Shown here: one piece after another, positions 18,683 to 27,103 of the stretch
Layout: each line of letters begins with the position of its first letter
How positions within the stretch are numbered: the stretch's first letter is position 1
Source of the DNA: Methyloversatilis sp.
GTDB lineage: Bacteria; Pseudomonadota; Gammaproteobacteria; Burkholderiales; Rhodocyclaceae
Assembly (NCBI GenBank): GCA_016791045.1
Contig: JAEUNO010000020.1
Coordinates: 1-64,000, forward strand
Length of the DNA stretch: 64,000 bases
Direction of reading: 5' to 3'
Position numbers and translations under genes: made by a program
The notes under the pieces: generated by a model
Database searches by the model: none
What the model saw: the letters and a program-made list of their open reading frames with translations, nothing else
What the model was told of the DNA's origin: nothing

Positions 18683-19442
18683 GGAAGTCACCGCCCGCAT
18701 CGACGGCAACGGTCAGGACAGCGCCCTGAAGCAGAGTGCGCATGGCTTTCTGCTCGAATCCCTGCGTACCCAGTATTCCTACAATTTCTCGTGGCTCGGT
18801 CGGCCTGTCATCCAGTACCCGCAGGATATCGTGGCCATGCAGGAACTGATCTGGACGGTGCAGCCGGACCTCATCGTCGAAACCGGCATTGCGCATGGCG
18901 GCTCGCTCATTCTTTCGGCATCGATGCTCGAACTGAATGCGGCCTGCGGCGGCAATCCGGATGCTCGCGTGCTCGGTATCGACATCGATATCCGCCCGCA
19001 CAACCGCGAAGCCATACTTGCGCACCCGATGGCGAAGCGCATCGACATGATCCAGGGATCGAGCATCGCGCCGGAGATCATCGAGCAGGTGCGCTCTCGT
19101 GCTGCCGGCATGCCGCGCGTGCTGGTCTGTCTCGACAGCAACCACACGCATGATCACGTGCTGGCCGAGCTTGAGGCGTATGCCCCGCTGACATCGGCGG
19201 GAAGTTACTGCGTGGTGTTCGATACGGTGGTTGAAGACATTCCGAAGGCACTGTCCGGTGCTCGCCCCTGGGGTCCCGGAGACAATCCGAAAACCGCGGT
19301 ACGCGAGTATCTGAGGCGGATCACGGAAGAAGGCCGCATGGCGCTGGACGGGCGGCCGTTGAGTCTCGAGATAGACAAGACGGTCGAGCACAAGCTGCTG
19401 ATTTCCGTCGCACCTGATGGCTACCTGCACCGCCCTGGCTGA
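18666..19442 (+). CDS. Cephalosporin hydroxylase (CmcI)-family methyltransferase-like protein
   Basis: This 258-residue protein matches the CmcI family (PF04989), with IVETGIAHGGSLILSASML, GIDIDIRPHNREAI and LVCLDSNHTHDHVL; the His/Asp residues are consistent with a metal-dependent SAM site. Members in polysaccharide loci are thought to O-methylate sugars such as rhamnose. The start lies 17 nt inside the previous gene. The acceptor is unknown. Confidence 0.8.
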   Translation: MKKFSEEVTARIDGNGQDSALKQSAHGFLLESLRTQYSYNFSWLGRPVIQYPQDIVAMQELIWTVQPDLIVETGIAHGGSLILSASMLELNAACGGNPDARVLGIDIDIRPHNREAILAHPMAKRIDMIQGSSIAPEIIEQVRSRAAGMPRVLVCLDSNHTHDHVLAELEAYAPLTSAGSYCVVFDTVVEDIPKALSGARPWGPGDNPKTAVREYLRRITEEGRMALDGRPLSLEIDKTVEHKLLISVAPDGYLHRPG

Positions 19443-19467
19443 CATTCCGTTACCGGAGAAGCGGCAC

Positions 19468-20949
19468 GTGTCCCTGCGCACGAACGTCATCGCCAACTAT
19501 CTCGGTCAGGGTTGGACTGCACTGATGCAGTTCGCATTCGTGCCCCTGTACCTGAGTTATCTTGGCGTCGAGGCGTTCGGCCTGATTGGCGTGTTCACGA
19601 TGCTGCAGGCGTGGATGGTGCTGCTCGACCTCGGCATGACGCCGACGCTGAATCGCGAAATGGCGCGCTTCACCGCCGGCTCTCATTCGGCACGGAGCAT
19701 CAACGACCTGCTGCGTACGCTCGAATGGATCTGCATCGCGATGGCGGCCGGCATCGTGTTGGTGATCTGGGGTGCGTCAGGCTGGCTGGCGTCGGACTGG
19801 CTGCAGCCCGGTGCGCTGCCCGTGTCGTCGGTCGCAGATGCGATCGCGCTGATGGGCATCGTGATCGCATTGCGCTTCGTCGAGGGCATCTACCGCGGTG
19901 CGCTGATGGGCCTGCAGCGTCAGGTCTTCTTCAACGCATTCAATGCCTTGAACGCGACCTTGCGTGCCGCCGGCGCGGTTGCGGTGCTGATCTGGTTGTC
20001 GCCGACCATCGAAGCCTTCTTCATCTGGCAGGCGTGTGCGTCACTGTTCGCCGTCGCAGGGCTTGCGCTGGCCACCCATCGCACGCTGCCCGCCATCGAC
20101 ACCGCTGCGCGATTTTCAAAGCAGGCGCTGCTGGACGTGCGTCATTTCGCAGGCGGCATGGTCGCCACCACGCTGATGGCGCTGCTGCTCACGCAGATCG
20201 ACAAGGTGCTGCTGTCGCGCATGATTTCGCTCGAAGCCTTCGGTTATTACACGCTGGCCGCAACCGTTGCGTCGGCGCTCACGTTGCTCGTTGGACCGGT
20301 TACGCAAGCCGTTTACCCGCGATTCACCGAAATGGTTATCCACGGGGAATCTGCCCGCCTTGCGGAGCTATATCATCAAAGCGCCAAGACAGTTACGGCT
20401 ATTTGCGCACCTGTCGCAATGGTTTTTTTGATCATGCCTGACGTCCTGCTGAAAGTCTGGACTGGAGATTCAAAGATATCGGCCGCGGCTGCACCGATCC
20501 TCGCATTGTTATCCGTGGGAACGTTTCTAAATTCGTTGATGCATGTTCCGTACGTGCTTCAGCTTGCATATGGATGGGTACGTTTTTCGGTAATAATGAA
20601 CCTCATTGCTGTTCTATTATTGGTTCCCGCAATTTTATGGTTGGTGCCTAACTATGGAGCTCTGGGCGCTGCATGGGTCTGGGCTGCATTGAATACCGGC
20701 TACGTATCGCTTGGTATGTACTTCATGCACCAGCGCCTATTGCCCGCCGAAAAAATCGAGTGGTACGTCAAGGATGTAATGACGCCGCTTGCGGCGTCGA
20801 TCATCGTTATCGGTGGTTTCTCTTTTCTAATCGTTGAACCCATGCCACGCGGGTTACAAGCAATTCTTTTGATTGCATCCGGTGTAAGCGCCCTGCTATT
20901 CAGCCTTTATAGTGTCGGAAGATTGAGTTTTTCGAGGACAAAAATATAG
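19468..20949 (+). CDS. Wzx-like polysaccharide flippase, mosaic in base composition
   Basis: This 493-residue protein has about 12-14 hydrophobic segments and belongs to the MATE/MOP oligosaccharide flippase group. It would move undecaprenyl-linked oligosaccharide across the inner membrane. The GTG at 19468 has GGAG 9 nt upstream; an ATG at 19417 would add 17 residues and overlap the previous gene. The first ~290 codons are GC-rich like the operon, but from about 20350 codon use turns AT-rich and stays so into the next genes. The reading frame is intact, so this looks like a recombinant gene. Confidence 0.85.
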   Translation: MSLRTNVIANYLGQGWTALMQFAFVPLYLSYLGVEAFGLIGVFTMLQAWMVLLDLGMTPTLNREMARFTAGSHSARSINDLLRTLEWICIAMAAGIVLVIWGASGWLASDWLQPGALPVSSVADAIALMGIVIALRFVEGIYRGALMGLQRQVFFNAFNALNATLRAAGAVAVLIWLSPTIEAFFIWQACASLFAVAGLALATHRTLPAIDTAARFSKQALLDVRHFAGGMVATTLMALLLTQIDKVLLSRMISLEAFGYYTLAATVASALTLLVGPVTQAVYPRFTEMVIHGESARLAELYHQSAKTVTAICAPVAMVFLIMPDVLLKVWTGDSKISAAAAPILALLSVGTFLNSLMHVPYVLQLAYGWVRFSVIMNLIAVLLLVPAILWLVPNYGALGAAWVWAALNTGYVSLGMYFMHQRLLPAEKIEWYVKDVMTPLAASIIVIGGFSFLIVEPMPRGLQAILLIASGVSALLFSLYSVGRLSFSRTKI

Positions 20950-21082
20950 CCATCAGGCCAGTTTTAATAGCCGCAAAATGAAAGTGCTCACCTGTCTGAT
21001 TGGTTCGTTCTCGCATTTCAAAATCTAGGTCGGTCGATATGAATTTCAATTGTAAGTCCCCTGTCACCAAAAATCCCGAAAT

Positions 21083-23002
21083 ATGAACTACAGAAAGGAG
21101 ATTGACGGGCTTAGGGCACTTGCCGTCGTCCCTGTCATTCTGTTCCACGCTGGCTTCGAGCAATTCAGTGGGGGCTTTGTGGGGGTCGATGTGTTTTTTG
21201 TGATCAGTGGCTACCTGATCACAACAATCCTGATTGTCGAGTTTGAGCGTGGGAGCATCTCAATCGCCCATTTCTTCGAGCGCCGTGCAAGGCGAATTCT
21301 TCCCGCGTTGTTCGTAGTTATGTTCGTGTGCATTCCTTTAGCGTGGTTTATGTTGTTGCCGCACGAGCTGAAAGAGTTTTCAAAAAGTCTTGTGGCCGTT
21401 TCGCTTTTTGTATCGAATATCCTCTTTTGGCGGGAGAGCGGATATTTTGCCAGTGCGGCGGACTTTAAACCCCTTTTACATACATGGAGTCTGGCGGTTG
21501 AAGAGCAATACTACATCCTGTTTCCATTCTTTTTGATTGTGGTATGGCGTTTTGGAAAGAATTATCTGAAGGCTTTTCTCTGCATTGTTTTTATTATTAG
21601 CTTAGCGGCAGCCCATTGGGGGTCCATAAATTTTCCGACCGCAGCGTTTTTTCTTTTGCCGACACGTGGATGGGAACTATTGATCGGAGTATTTGCCGCG
21701 TTCTATCTGGCAAATTCAAATCGAACCGAGTTCACCAGGCTTACACGTGAAATCGGCGGCTGTCTCGGTTTGGCTTTGATAATCTTTTCCGTTTTTTCGT
21801 ACAGCAGGGAAACGCCATTTCCGGGGCTGTATGCAGTCATCCCAACAATCGGCGCCCTCCTCATTATCGTTTTTGCAACCGAAAGAACCCGAATCGGTAG
21901 GTTTGTCGGAAATCGGATTTTCGTTGGAATTGGATTGGTAAGCTATAGCGCATATCTATGGCATCAACCGTTATTTGCCTTCGCAAGAATTCGCGGCTTT
22001 ACCGAGTTTGATCCATACATCTCCTTGGGACTCATGGCCGGAACTCTGGGAGTGGCGTTTCTAAGTTGGAGGTATATCGAAACGCCCTTTAGAAGAGAGA
22101 CTTCTATAAATAGAAATAAGCTTCTGCTCACTGGATTTGCGGGAACGATCTTTTTTATCGGCATCGGCCTTGTCGGCGTCCTCACGGAAGGATTTTCATA
22201 CCGGTACCCGGCTCTGTCGGCGCTAAATTCGCATTCTGCATGGCCAAATGAGTTAAACAGCACCGACGAATGTAGGGCGCATTTCGGTGGGGATCAATAC
22301 TGTGTAATTACAGATGTCAATAAAGAACCAACTGATTTACTTCTCGGGGACTCGCATGCCAATCATTTTTATCCTGGTATTTCAGGCAGGTTCGAGCAAA
22401 AAAACAGAAACTTATTGATGTTTGGTGCTGGTGGCTGCCCACCGCTGTTGGACATAGATATGGGTTATCATTACGCGCACGGGACGCGGCTCAGGTGCAT
22501 GGAAAGAACTAATGATGAAGTAAAAAGGCTTCTTAAGATTGATTCAATCAGAAATGTTTTTCTCTCGTTTCACAGCGAAACGCTCTTTGATTCACGGGTA
22601 AGTTTTTTTGATTCAAGAGGTGAAATATACTTCGATAATGATAGGGTTTCCGCCGCAACGCGTGCGCTAGTTCGAGTCGTAAAAACTGCGGCTGACAACG
22701 GCAAAAAAGTATATGTCATTGAGGACTTGCCGGATGTTACATTTTCAGCATATCGGCGTTGTCTCGCTCAAACCAACAGCGCAGAAAATTCAAGGCCCTG
22801 TCTAAATCTCAAGAGCCAGAATGAAGCCTATTTCCGTGTTCTTGAAAACCTTAGGCCCCACGGTGTTGAGATTGTTCGAACGCATCAGTTGTTGATCTCG
22901 TTTCCCTATTCCAATTCGGGGGTTCTTCTTTACAGGGATGAAACCCATCTTTCGTTGAAAGGATCAGTTTATGTCGGAGATCGGTTGGCCTTGGGCGACT
23001 AA
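21083..23002 (+). CDS. Membrane acyltransferase with C-terminal SGNH domain (OafA/YrhL type)
   Basis: This 639-residue protein has an N-terminal acyltransferase-3 domain of about ten membrane helices (EIDGLRALAVVPVILFHAG, VDVFFVISGYLI, FFERRARRILPA) and a soluble C-terminal SGNH-like domain (LLGDSHANHFYP and a late DETHLS segment). Such proteins O-acetylate surface polysaccharide or LPS. It lies in the low-GC block and is preceded by 133 bp of AT-rich DNA with no further gene evident. It was probably acquired separately from the flanking high-GC genes. Confidence 0.9.
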   Translation: MNYRKEIDGLRALAVVPVILFHAGFEQFSGGFVGVDVFFVISGYLITTILIVEFERGSISIAHFFERRARRILPALFVVMFVCIPLAWFMLLPHELKEFSKSLVAVSLFVSNILFWRESGYFASAADFKPLLHTWSLAVEEQYYILFPFFLIVVWRFGKNYLKAFLCIVFIISLAAAHWGSINFPTAAFFLLPTRGWELLIGVFAAFYLANSNRTEFTRLTREIGGCLGLALIIFSVFSYSRETPFPGLYAVIPTIGALLIIVFATERTRIGRFVGNRIFVGIGLVSYSAYLWHQPLFAFARIRGFTEFDPYISLGLMAGTLGVAFLSWRYIETPFRRETSINRNKLLLTGFAGTIFFIGIGLVGVLTEGFSYRYPALSALNSHSAWPNELNSTDECRAHFGGDQYCVITDVNKEPTDLLLGDSHANHFYPGISGRFEQKNRNLLMFGAGGCPPLLDIDMGYHYAHGTRLRCMERTNDEVKRLLKIDSIRNVFLSFHSETLFDSRVSFFDSRGEIYFDNDRVSAATRALVRVVKTAADNGKKVYVIEDLPDVTFSAYRRCLAQTNSAENSRPCLNLKSQNEAYFRVLENLRPHGVEIVRTHQLLISFPYSNSGVLLYRDETHLSLKGSVYVGDRLALGD

Positions 23003-23206
23003 GATCAATTCTGTTGCGTTTGGAAATCCGCTCTCATGATTTTCGCTTCTTATTGGCTAGGGTCAATACAATTTTGTATTTCTTTCTTCCCTTGCCATCA
23101 ACAGCTTTTGATTTTGTAGTACTTCGAGCACTTCATTGTGGCTTTTTTGTGGTGCCACTCGAGCAGGTTTTTATCGGTCACCTTTCCAGCGTGGATGCGT
23201 TGAGTA

Positions 23207-24058
23207 ATGAGCTCGTCGGTTAAAGTAAGTATAGGTATGCCCGTCTTTAACGGCGCGGCTTTTATTGAGTCGGCAATAGAATCGTTGCGGGCGCAGTCGT
23301 TCACCAATTTTGAATTGATTATTTCCGATAACTGCTCGAGCGACCAAACGAGGGAGATTTGTACCAAATACCAGTCTGCGGACGCCAGGATCTGCTATTT
23401 TCGCCAGAGCGAGAATATTGGTGCGGCAGGAAATTTTGAGTTTGTGCTCGAGAGGGCTTGCGGTGAATTTTTTATGTGGGCTGCGCATGATGACCTGTGG
23501 GATCAATCGCATCTCGCTGCGGCTTTGGCTGTATTAGAGAATGATGGGTTGGATTTCGCATTCCCTAGTTTTTGGCTTGAGAGTACGCAGTTCGGCATTC
23601 GAAAGCGAGTTGATCCGCAGATGTTCGATTTTCTGGACCATCGAGACCGTCGCGTAAGGGTCTTGCGCTTCCTGGCGCTACATCACATGTCGCACAAGTG
23701 CAATCTCGTGTATTCGTTGTTCCGAGCGGATCTGATACGCGCCGCATTGCGAGTGCAGTCTATCGACGATGATGCAGTGTTGTCGGCGGTGGTGCTTGGG
23801 CTCTCAAGAGGCCGTGCCCTTGACCAGAGTTCTTTTCATAAAAGGTATCAGTTTTTCTGGCCGGGTCTCTTTAATTTCCGGAGATTTTTTAGCTTTTATT
23901 TTCGTGATCGCAGGCCGTTCACGACGTATAAAAGTCAAGCCGTTTTAAAGCTATGCGCTTTGTTTCCAGAGTATTCAGTTGATATTGAGAAAATCTTTTC
24001 GAAATATGGTGAGTGGCGATACGGTAGAAAGTACAAAATCTGTGATTCAATTTTTTGA
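23207..24058 (+). CDS. Glycosyltransferase family 2
   Basis: This 283-residue GT-A fold protein has VSIGMPVFNGAAFIESAIES at the N-terminus, ELIISDNCSSDQT, and AAHDDLW near 90 as the DxD-like metal site. It transfers a sugar to a lipid-linked acceptor; donor and linkage are unknown. It is AT-rich like the acyltransferase gene before it. The 204 bp between the two contain only a doubtful 69-codon reading (23014-23223), which I do not annotate. Confidence 0.85.
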   Translation: MSSSVKVSIGMPVFNGAAFIESAIESLRAQSFTNFELIISDNCSSDQTREICTKYQSADARICYFRQSENIGAAGNFEFVLERACGEFFMWAAHDDLWDQSHLAAALAVLENDGLDFAFPSFWLESTQFGIRKRVDPQMFDFLDHRDRRVRVLRFLALHHMSHKCNLVYSLFRADLIRAALRVQSIDDDAVLSAVVLGLSRGRALDQSSFHKRYQFFWPGLFNFRRFFSFYFRDRRPFTTYKSQAVLKLCALFPEYSVDIEKIFSKYGEWRYGRKYKICDSIF

Positions 24059-24077
24059 TAAACGGTATGGCGCATCG

Positions 24078-24100
24078 CTTGCAAAAAAGCTTTTTTCAAG
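24078..24100 (+). terminator. AT-rich palindrome after the low-GC glycosyltransferase
   Basis: CTTG and CAAG bracket a symmetric AAAAAAGCTTTTTT core 20 nt after the stop at 24058. It could act as a weak terminator. The rest of 24059-24246 shows a return to high GC at about 24170 and no gene. Confidence 0.35.
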
Positions 24101-24246
24101 AAATTGATATGGACGATTTATGGTGCCGATTTAATGATTTTTGAGTGTGATGGGTGACATTCATGCGCTCATTACCCACGATTAAATCGGGCCCGGTCAA
24201 TGCCGCATCGTTGCGAAGCTTCCAGCCTTCCAGGACCTGATTCAAC

Positions 24247-25014
24247 GTGATCGCCTTTCTCAGAAAACAGCTCCGGACGAACCCCCTGTTCGCCTTCAAC
24301 CTCGTCTTCCGCGATCGCTGGGTGGCGCAGCAGGCGGCTTCGCTGCCTGCCGGCACGCGGGTGCTCGACGTGGGCGCCGGCTCCTGCCCCTACCGCCCGC
24401 TGTTCGCGCACTGCGACTACCGCACGCAGGACTTCACCGGCCTGAAGGACGACCAGCTGCGGCACGGCGGTTACGGACAGATCGACTACATCTGCGATGC
24501 CGCGGCGATCCCGGCACCGGATGCCAGTTTCGACGCCGTGCTGTGCACCGAGGTGATCGAACACCTGGCCGAGCCGGAAAAGGTGATCCACGAGTTTGCG
24601 CGCCTGCTGCGCCCGGGCGGCCGGCTGATGCTGACGGCACCGCTCGGTTCCGGCATCCATCAGGAGCCGCATCACTATTTCGGTGGCTTCACGCCCTGGT
24701 GGCACCGGCGCGTGCTCGAAGCGGCCGGGTTCGAGTCGATTCACGTCGACGCCAACGCCGGCTCGTTCCGCTTCTTTTCGCAGGAATCGCTGCGCTTTGT
24801 CGCCGGCACGATGCCGTTCCGTCGTCTGCCGCTGTTGCCCAGCCTGCTCTGGCTGCCGTTCTGGCTGCTGCTGCTGCTGCCGGTGCTGGCCGGCCTGATT
24901 CCGCTGGCGGCCGCGTTGCTCGACCGCTACGACCGCGAACAGCGCTTCACCATCGGCTATCACGTGACCGCGGTGCGCCGCAGCGCACCTGCTTCGGCCC
25001 GCGGGACGCCCTGA
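24247..25014 (+). CDS. Class I SAM-dependent methyltransferase
   Basis: This 255-residue Methyltransf_11-type protein has motif I RVLDVGAGSCPYRP, VLCTEVIEHLAEPE and LLRPGGRLMLTAP. A hydrophobic C-terminal stretch (about 195-222) suggests membrane association. In this locus it probably methylates a glycan or lipid-linked intermediate, but the acceptor is not identifiable. The GTG start at 24247 has only a weak, distant AGGA. High-GC codon use resumes here after the AT-rich block. Confidence 0.8.
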   Translation: MIAFLRKQLRTNPLFAFNLVFRDRWVAQQAASLPAGTRVLDVGAGSCPYRPLFAHCDYRTQDFTGLKDDQLRHGGYGQIDYICDAAAIPAPDASFDAVLCTEVIEHLAEPEKVIHEFARLLRPGGRLMLTAPLGSGIHQEPHHYFGGFTPWWHRRVLEAAGFESIHVDANAGSFRFFSQESLRFVAGTMPFRRLPLLPSLLWLPFWLLLLLPVLAGLIPLAAALLDRYDREQRFTIGYHVTAVRRSAPASARGTP

Positions 25015-25017
25015 GGC

Positions 25018-26226
25018 ATGAACATCCTGTGTGTGTTCGGTCGCCACAACTACGGCGACCCGTCGCGCGGCGAGGGCTACGAGTACAGCAACTTCCTGCC
25101 GGCTCTGCGTGCGCTCGGCCATGACGTGCACCACTTCGAATCGTGGGACCGCTCGGCGCAGGCCGATTTCGCCGCGCTCAACACCGCATTGCTCGACCGT
25201 CTCGACGCGCTGCGTCCGGACCTCGTTTTCTGCGTGCTGATGGGTTACGAAATCTGGTCGGAAACGCTGCAGACGCTGCGCGACGCGGGTCTGCCGGTGC
25301 TGAACTGGGGCACCGACGACTCATGGAAGTACAGCCAGTTTTCGCGATTCGTCGCGCCCGAAGTCAGCCTGTGGGCGACCACCTCGCATGACGCTTTCGA
25401 CGCGGCCCGCGCCGACGGGCTGGCCATGTTCCGCCTCAGTCAGTGGGCAGCCAGCGGCACCCGCACGCGCGAGCCGCTGGCGTCGGCCGACTGTGAGCAT
25501 GACGTGAGCTTCATCGGCTCGGCCTACGGCAACCGGGGTCGCTGGGTCGAGCGTCTGCGCCAGCGCGGCTTGCCGGTCGCGTGCTTCGGCCAGGGCTGGC
25601 CGAGCGGGCCGGTGGCGGCCGAACGCATTCCGGAGCTCTACCGCAGTTCGCGCATCAGTCTCAATTTCGGCGATTCGGGCCTGCAGTGGCGCGGTTTTCG
25701 CCCGTACCGCAGCCGGCAGATCAAGGCGCGCGTATTCGAGGTGCCGGCGGCCGGCGGGTGCCTGATGACGGAGGTGGCCGACCGGCTCGACGCGTACTAC
25801 GCCTGCGGCAGCGAGATCGAAACCTTCACCGACGAGAGCGATCTGGTCGAGCGCGCGCGCGCGCTGCTGGCCGATCCGGCGCGCCGCGACGCCATGGCAT
25901 GGGCCGGCTACCGCCGCACCATGGCCGAACACCTGTACGAGAGCCGCTTCCAGCCATTGCTGGAAGAGTGCGCCGCGACGTCGCATGCGACAGTCTGGCC
26001 GATCGATCGCACCCGATTCCTGCAAGCGGTGGCCGGGCATCGCAGCGGCCTCGCGCTGCGCGCACTGCGCGGCCTGATGGTGCGGCCGCTGCAGTGGCTG
26101 TGGGGCGAACGTCGCGGCGAGCGCGCGGCGCGCCGGCTGCTGTTCGAACTGAGCTGGCGGCTGTGCGGCGCGGCGACCTATCGCGCGGCCGGTCTGCCCG
26201 GCCGGCTGTTCTACCGTGCGAGCTGA
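25018..26226 (+). CDS. CgeB-like glycosyltransferase
   Basis: This 402-residue protein resembles the CgeB/Glyco_trans_1_2 group, with an N-terminal NILCVFGRHNYGDPSRGEGYEY, a central DVSFIGSAYGNRGRWVERL, and IKARVFEVPAAGGCLMTE typical of the donor-binding half. It is likely a GT-B sugar transferase in glycan assembly; donor and acceptor are unknown. It starts 3 nt after the methyltransferase stop and overlaps the next gene by 11 nt. Confidence 0.75.
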   Translation: MNILCVFGRHNYGDPSRGEGYEYSNFLPALRALGHDVHHFESWDRSAQADFAALNTALLDRLDALRPDLVFCVLMGYEIWSETLQTLRDAGLPVLNWGTDDSWKYSQFSRFVAPEVSLWATTSHDAFDAARADGLAMFRLSQWAASGTRTREPLASADCEHDVSFIGSAYGNRGRWVERLRQRGLPVACFGQGWPSGPVAAERIPELYRSSRISLNFGDSGLQWRGFRPYRSRQIKARVFEVPAAGGCLMTEVADRLDAYYACGSEIETFTDESDLVERARALLADPARRDAMAWAGYRRTMAEHLYESRFQPLLEECAATSHATVWPIDRTRFLQAVAGHRSGLALRALRGLMVRPLQWLWGERRGERAARRLLFELSWRLCGAATYRAAGLPGRLFYRAS

Positions 26227-27094
26227 CGCCGTGCCGGACGCCGCGCCGCGCATCAGCGTCGTGCTGTCCTTCCGCGATGCCGGCAGCGGACTGGATGACG
26301 CCGTGGCGTCGCTGCAGTGGCAGACCGAAGAAGACTGGGAACTGATCGCCATCGACGACGGCTCGCGCGACGCGGGTGCCGAATTGCCGCGCCTGCTGGC
26401 CGACCCGCGCATCCGCCTGATCCGGCACGCGCACAGCGCCGGGCTGGCCACCCGGCTGAACGAGGGCGTGCGACTTGCGCGCGGCCGCTACATCGCGCGC
26501 ATGGACGCCGACGACATCGCGCTGCCGCAGCGGCTGCGCGTGCAGGCCGACTACCTTGATGCACATCCGGACATCGATCTGCTGGCGGCGTCGGTGCTCA
26601 TGATCGATGACACCGGAGCGCCGATCGGCGTGGCGCTCAGCCCGACCGGGCATGACCGGCTCGTCCATCGTTCGGCGCTGCATTTTCCGATGCCGCACCC
26701 GACGTGGATGGGGCGGGCGGACTGGTTCCGCGCGCATCCGTATGACGAGAAGGCCGTCAAGGCGCAGGACCAGCATCTGCTCTATCGCACCTTCCGCAGC
26801 AGCCGCTTCGCGGCGATCGGGCAACCGCTGCTGGCCTACCGCTACGCCCAGCTGTCGGTGCGCAAGACGCTGCTCGGCCGTTACCACTTCCTGCGTGCGG
26901 TGTGGGCGCACGGCTCGCCGGCGGACGCCTGCGTGTCGACGCTGCTGCATGCCGCAGCGGCCGTGCGCGATCTGCTGGCCATGGCCTTTCGGCGCGATCG
27001 GGACGTGATCGGTCGCCGCGTCGGCGCGATCCCGGATACCCTGCGCGACGAATGGACAAGACTGTCGGCGCAGCTTCGCGCCGCGCGGAACTGA
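26216..27094 (+). CDS. Glycosyltransferase family 2
   Basis: This 292-residue GT-A protein has ISVVLSFRDAGSGLDDAV, LIAIDDGSRD, and ARMDADDIALPQRL with the DxD motif near 100. The GTG at 26216 overlaps the preceding gene; another GTG at 26231 is possible. It belongs to the high-GC second half of the polysaccharide locus, 9 nt before asnB. The specificity is not inferable. Confidence 0.84.
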   Translation: MRADAVPDAAPRISVVLSFRDAGSGLDDAVASLQWQTEEDWELIAIDDGSRDAGAELPRLLADPRIRLIRHAHSAGLATRLNEGVRLARGRYIARMDADDIALPQRLRVQADYLDAHPDIDLLAASVLMIDDTGAPIGVALSPTGHDRLVHRSALHFPMPHPTWMGRADWFRAHPYDEKAVKAQDQHLLYRTFRSSRFAAIGQPLLAYRYAQLSVRKTLLGRYHFLRAVWAHGSPADACVSTLLHAAAAVRDLLAMAFRRDRDVIGRRVGAIPDTLRDEWTRLSAQLRAARN

Positions 27095-27103
27095 AAGACA
27101 CCC

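Noticed and set aside
23014-23223. 69-codon ORF between acyltransferase and glycosyltransferase genes
   Set aside because: No recognisable protein, no ribosome-binding site, and it overlaps the start of the glycosyltransferase.
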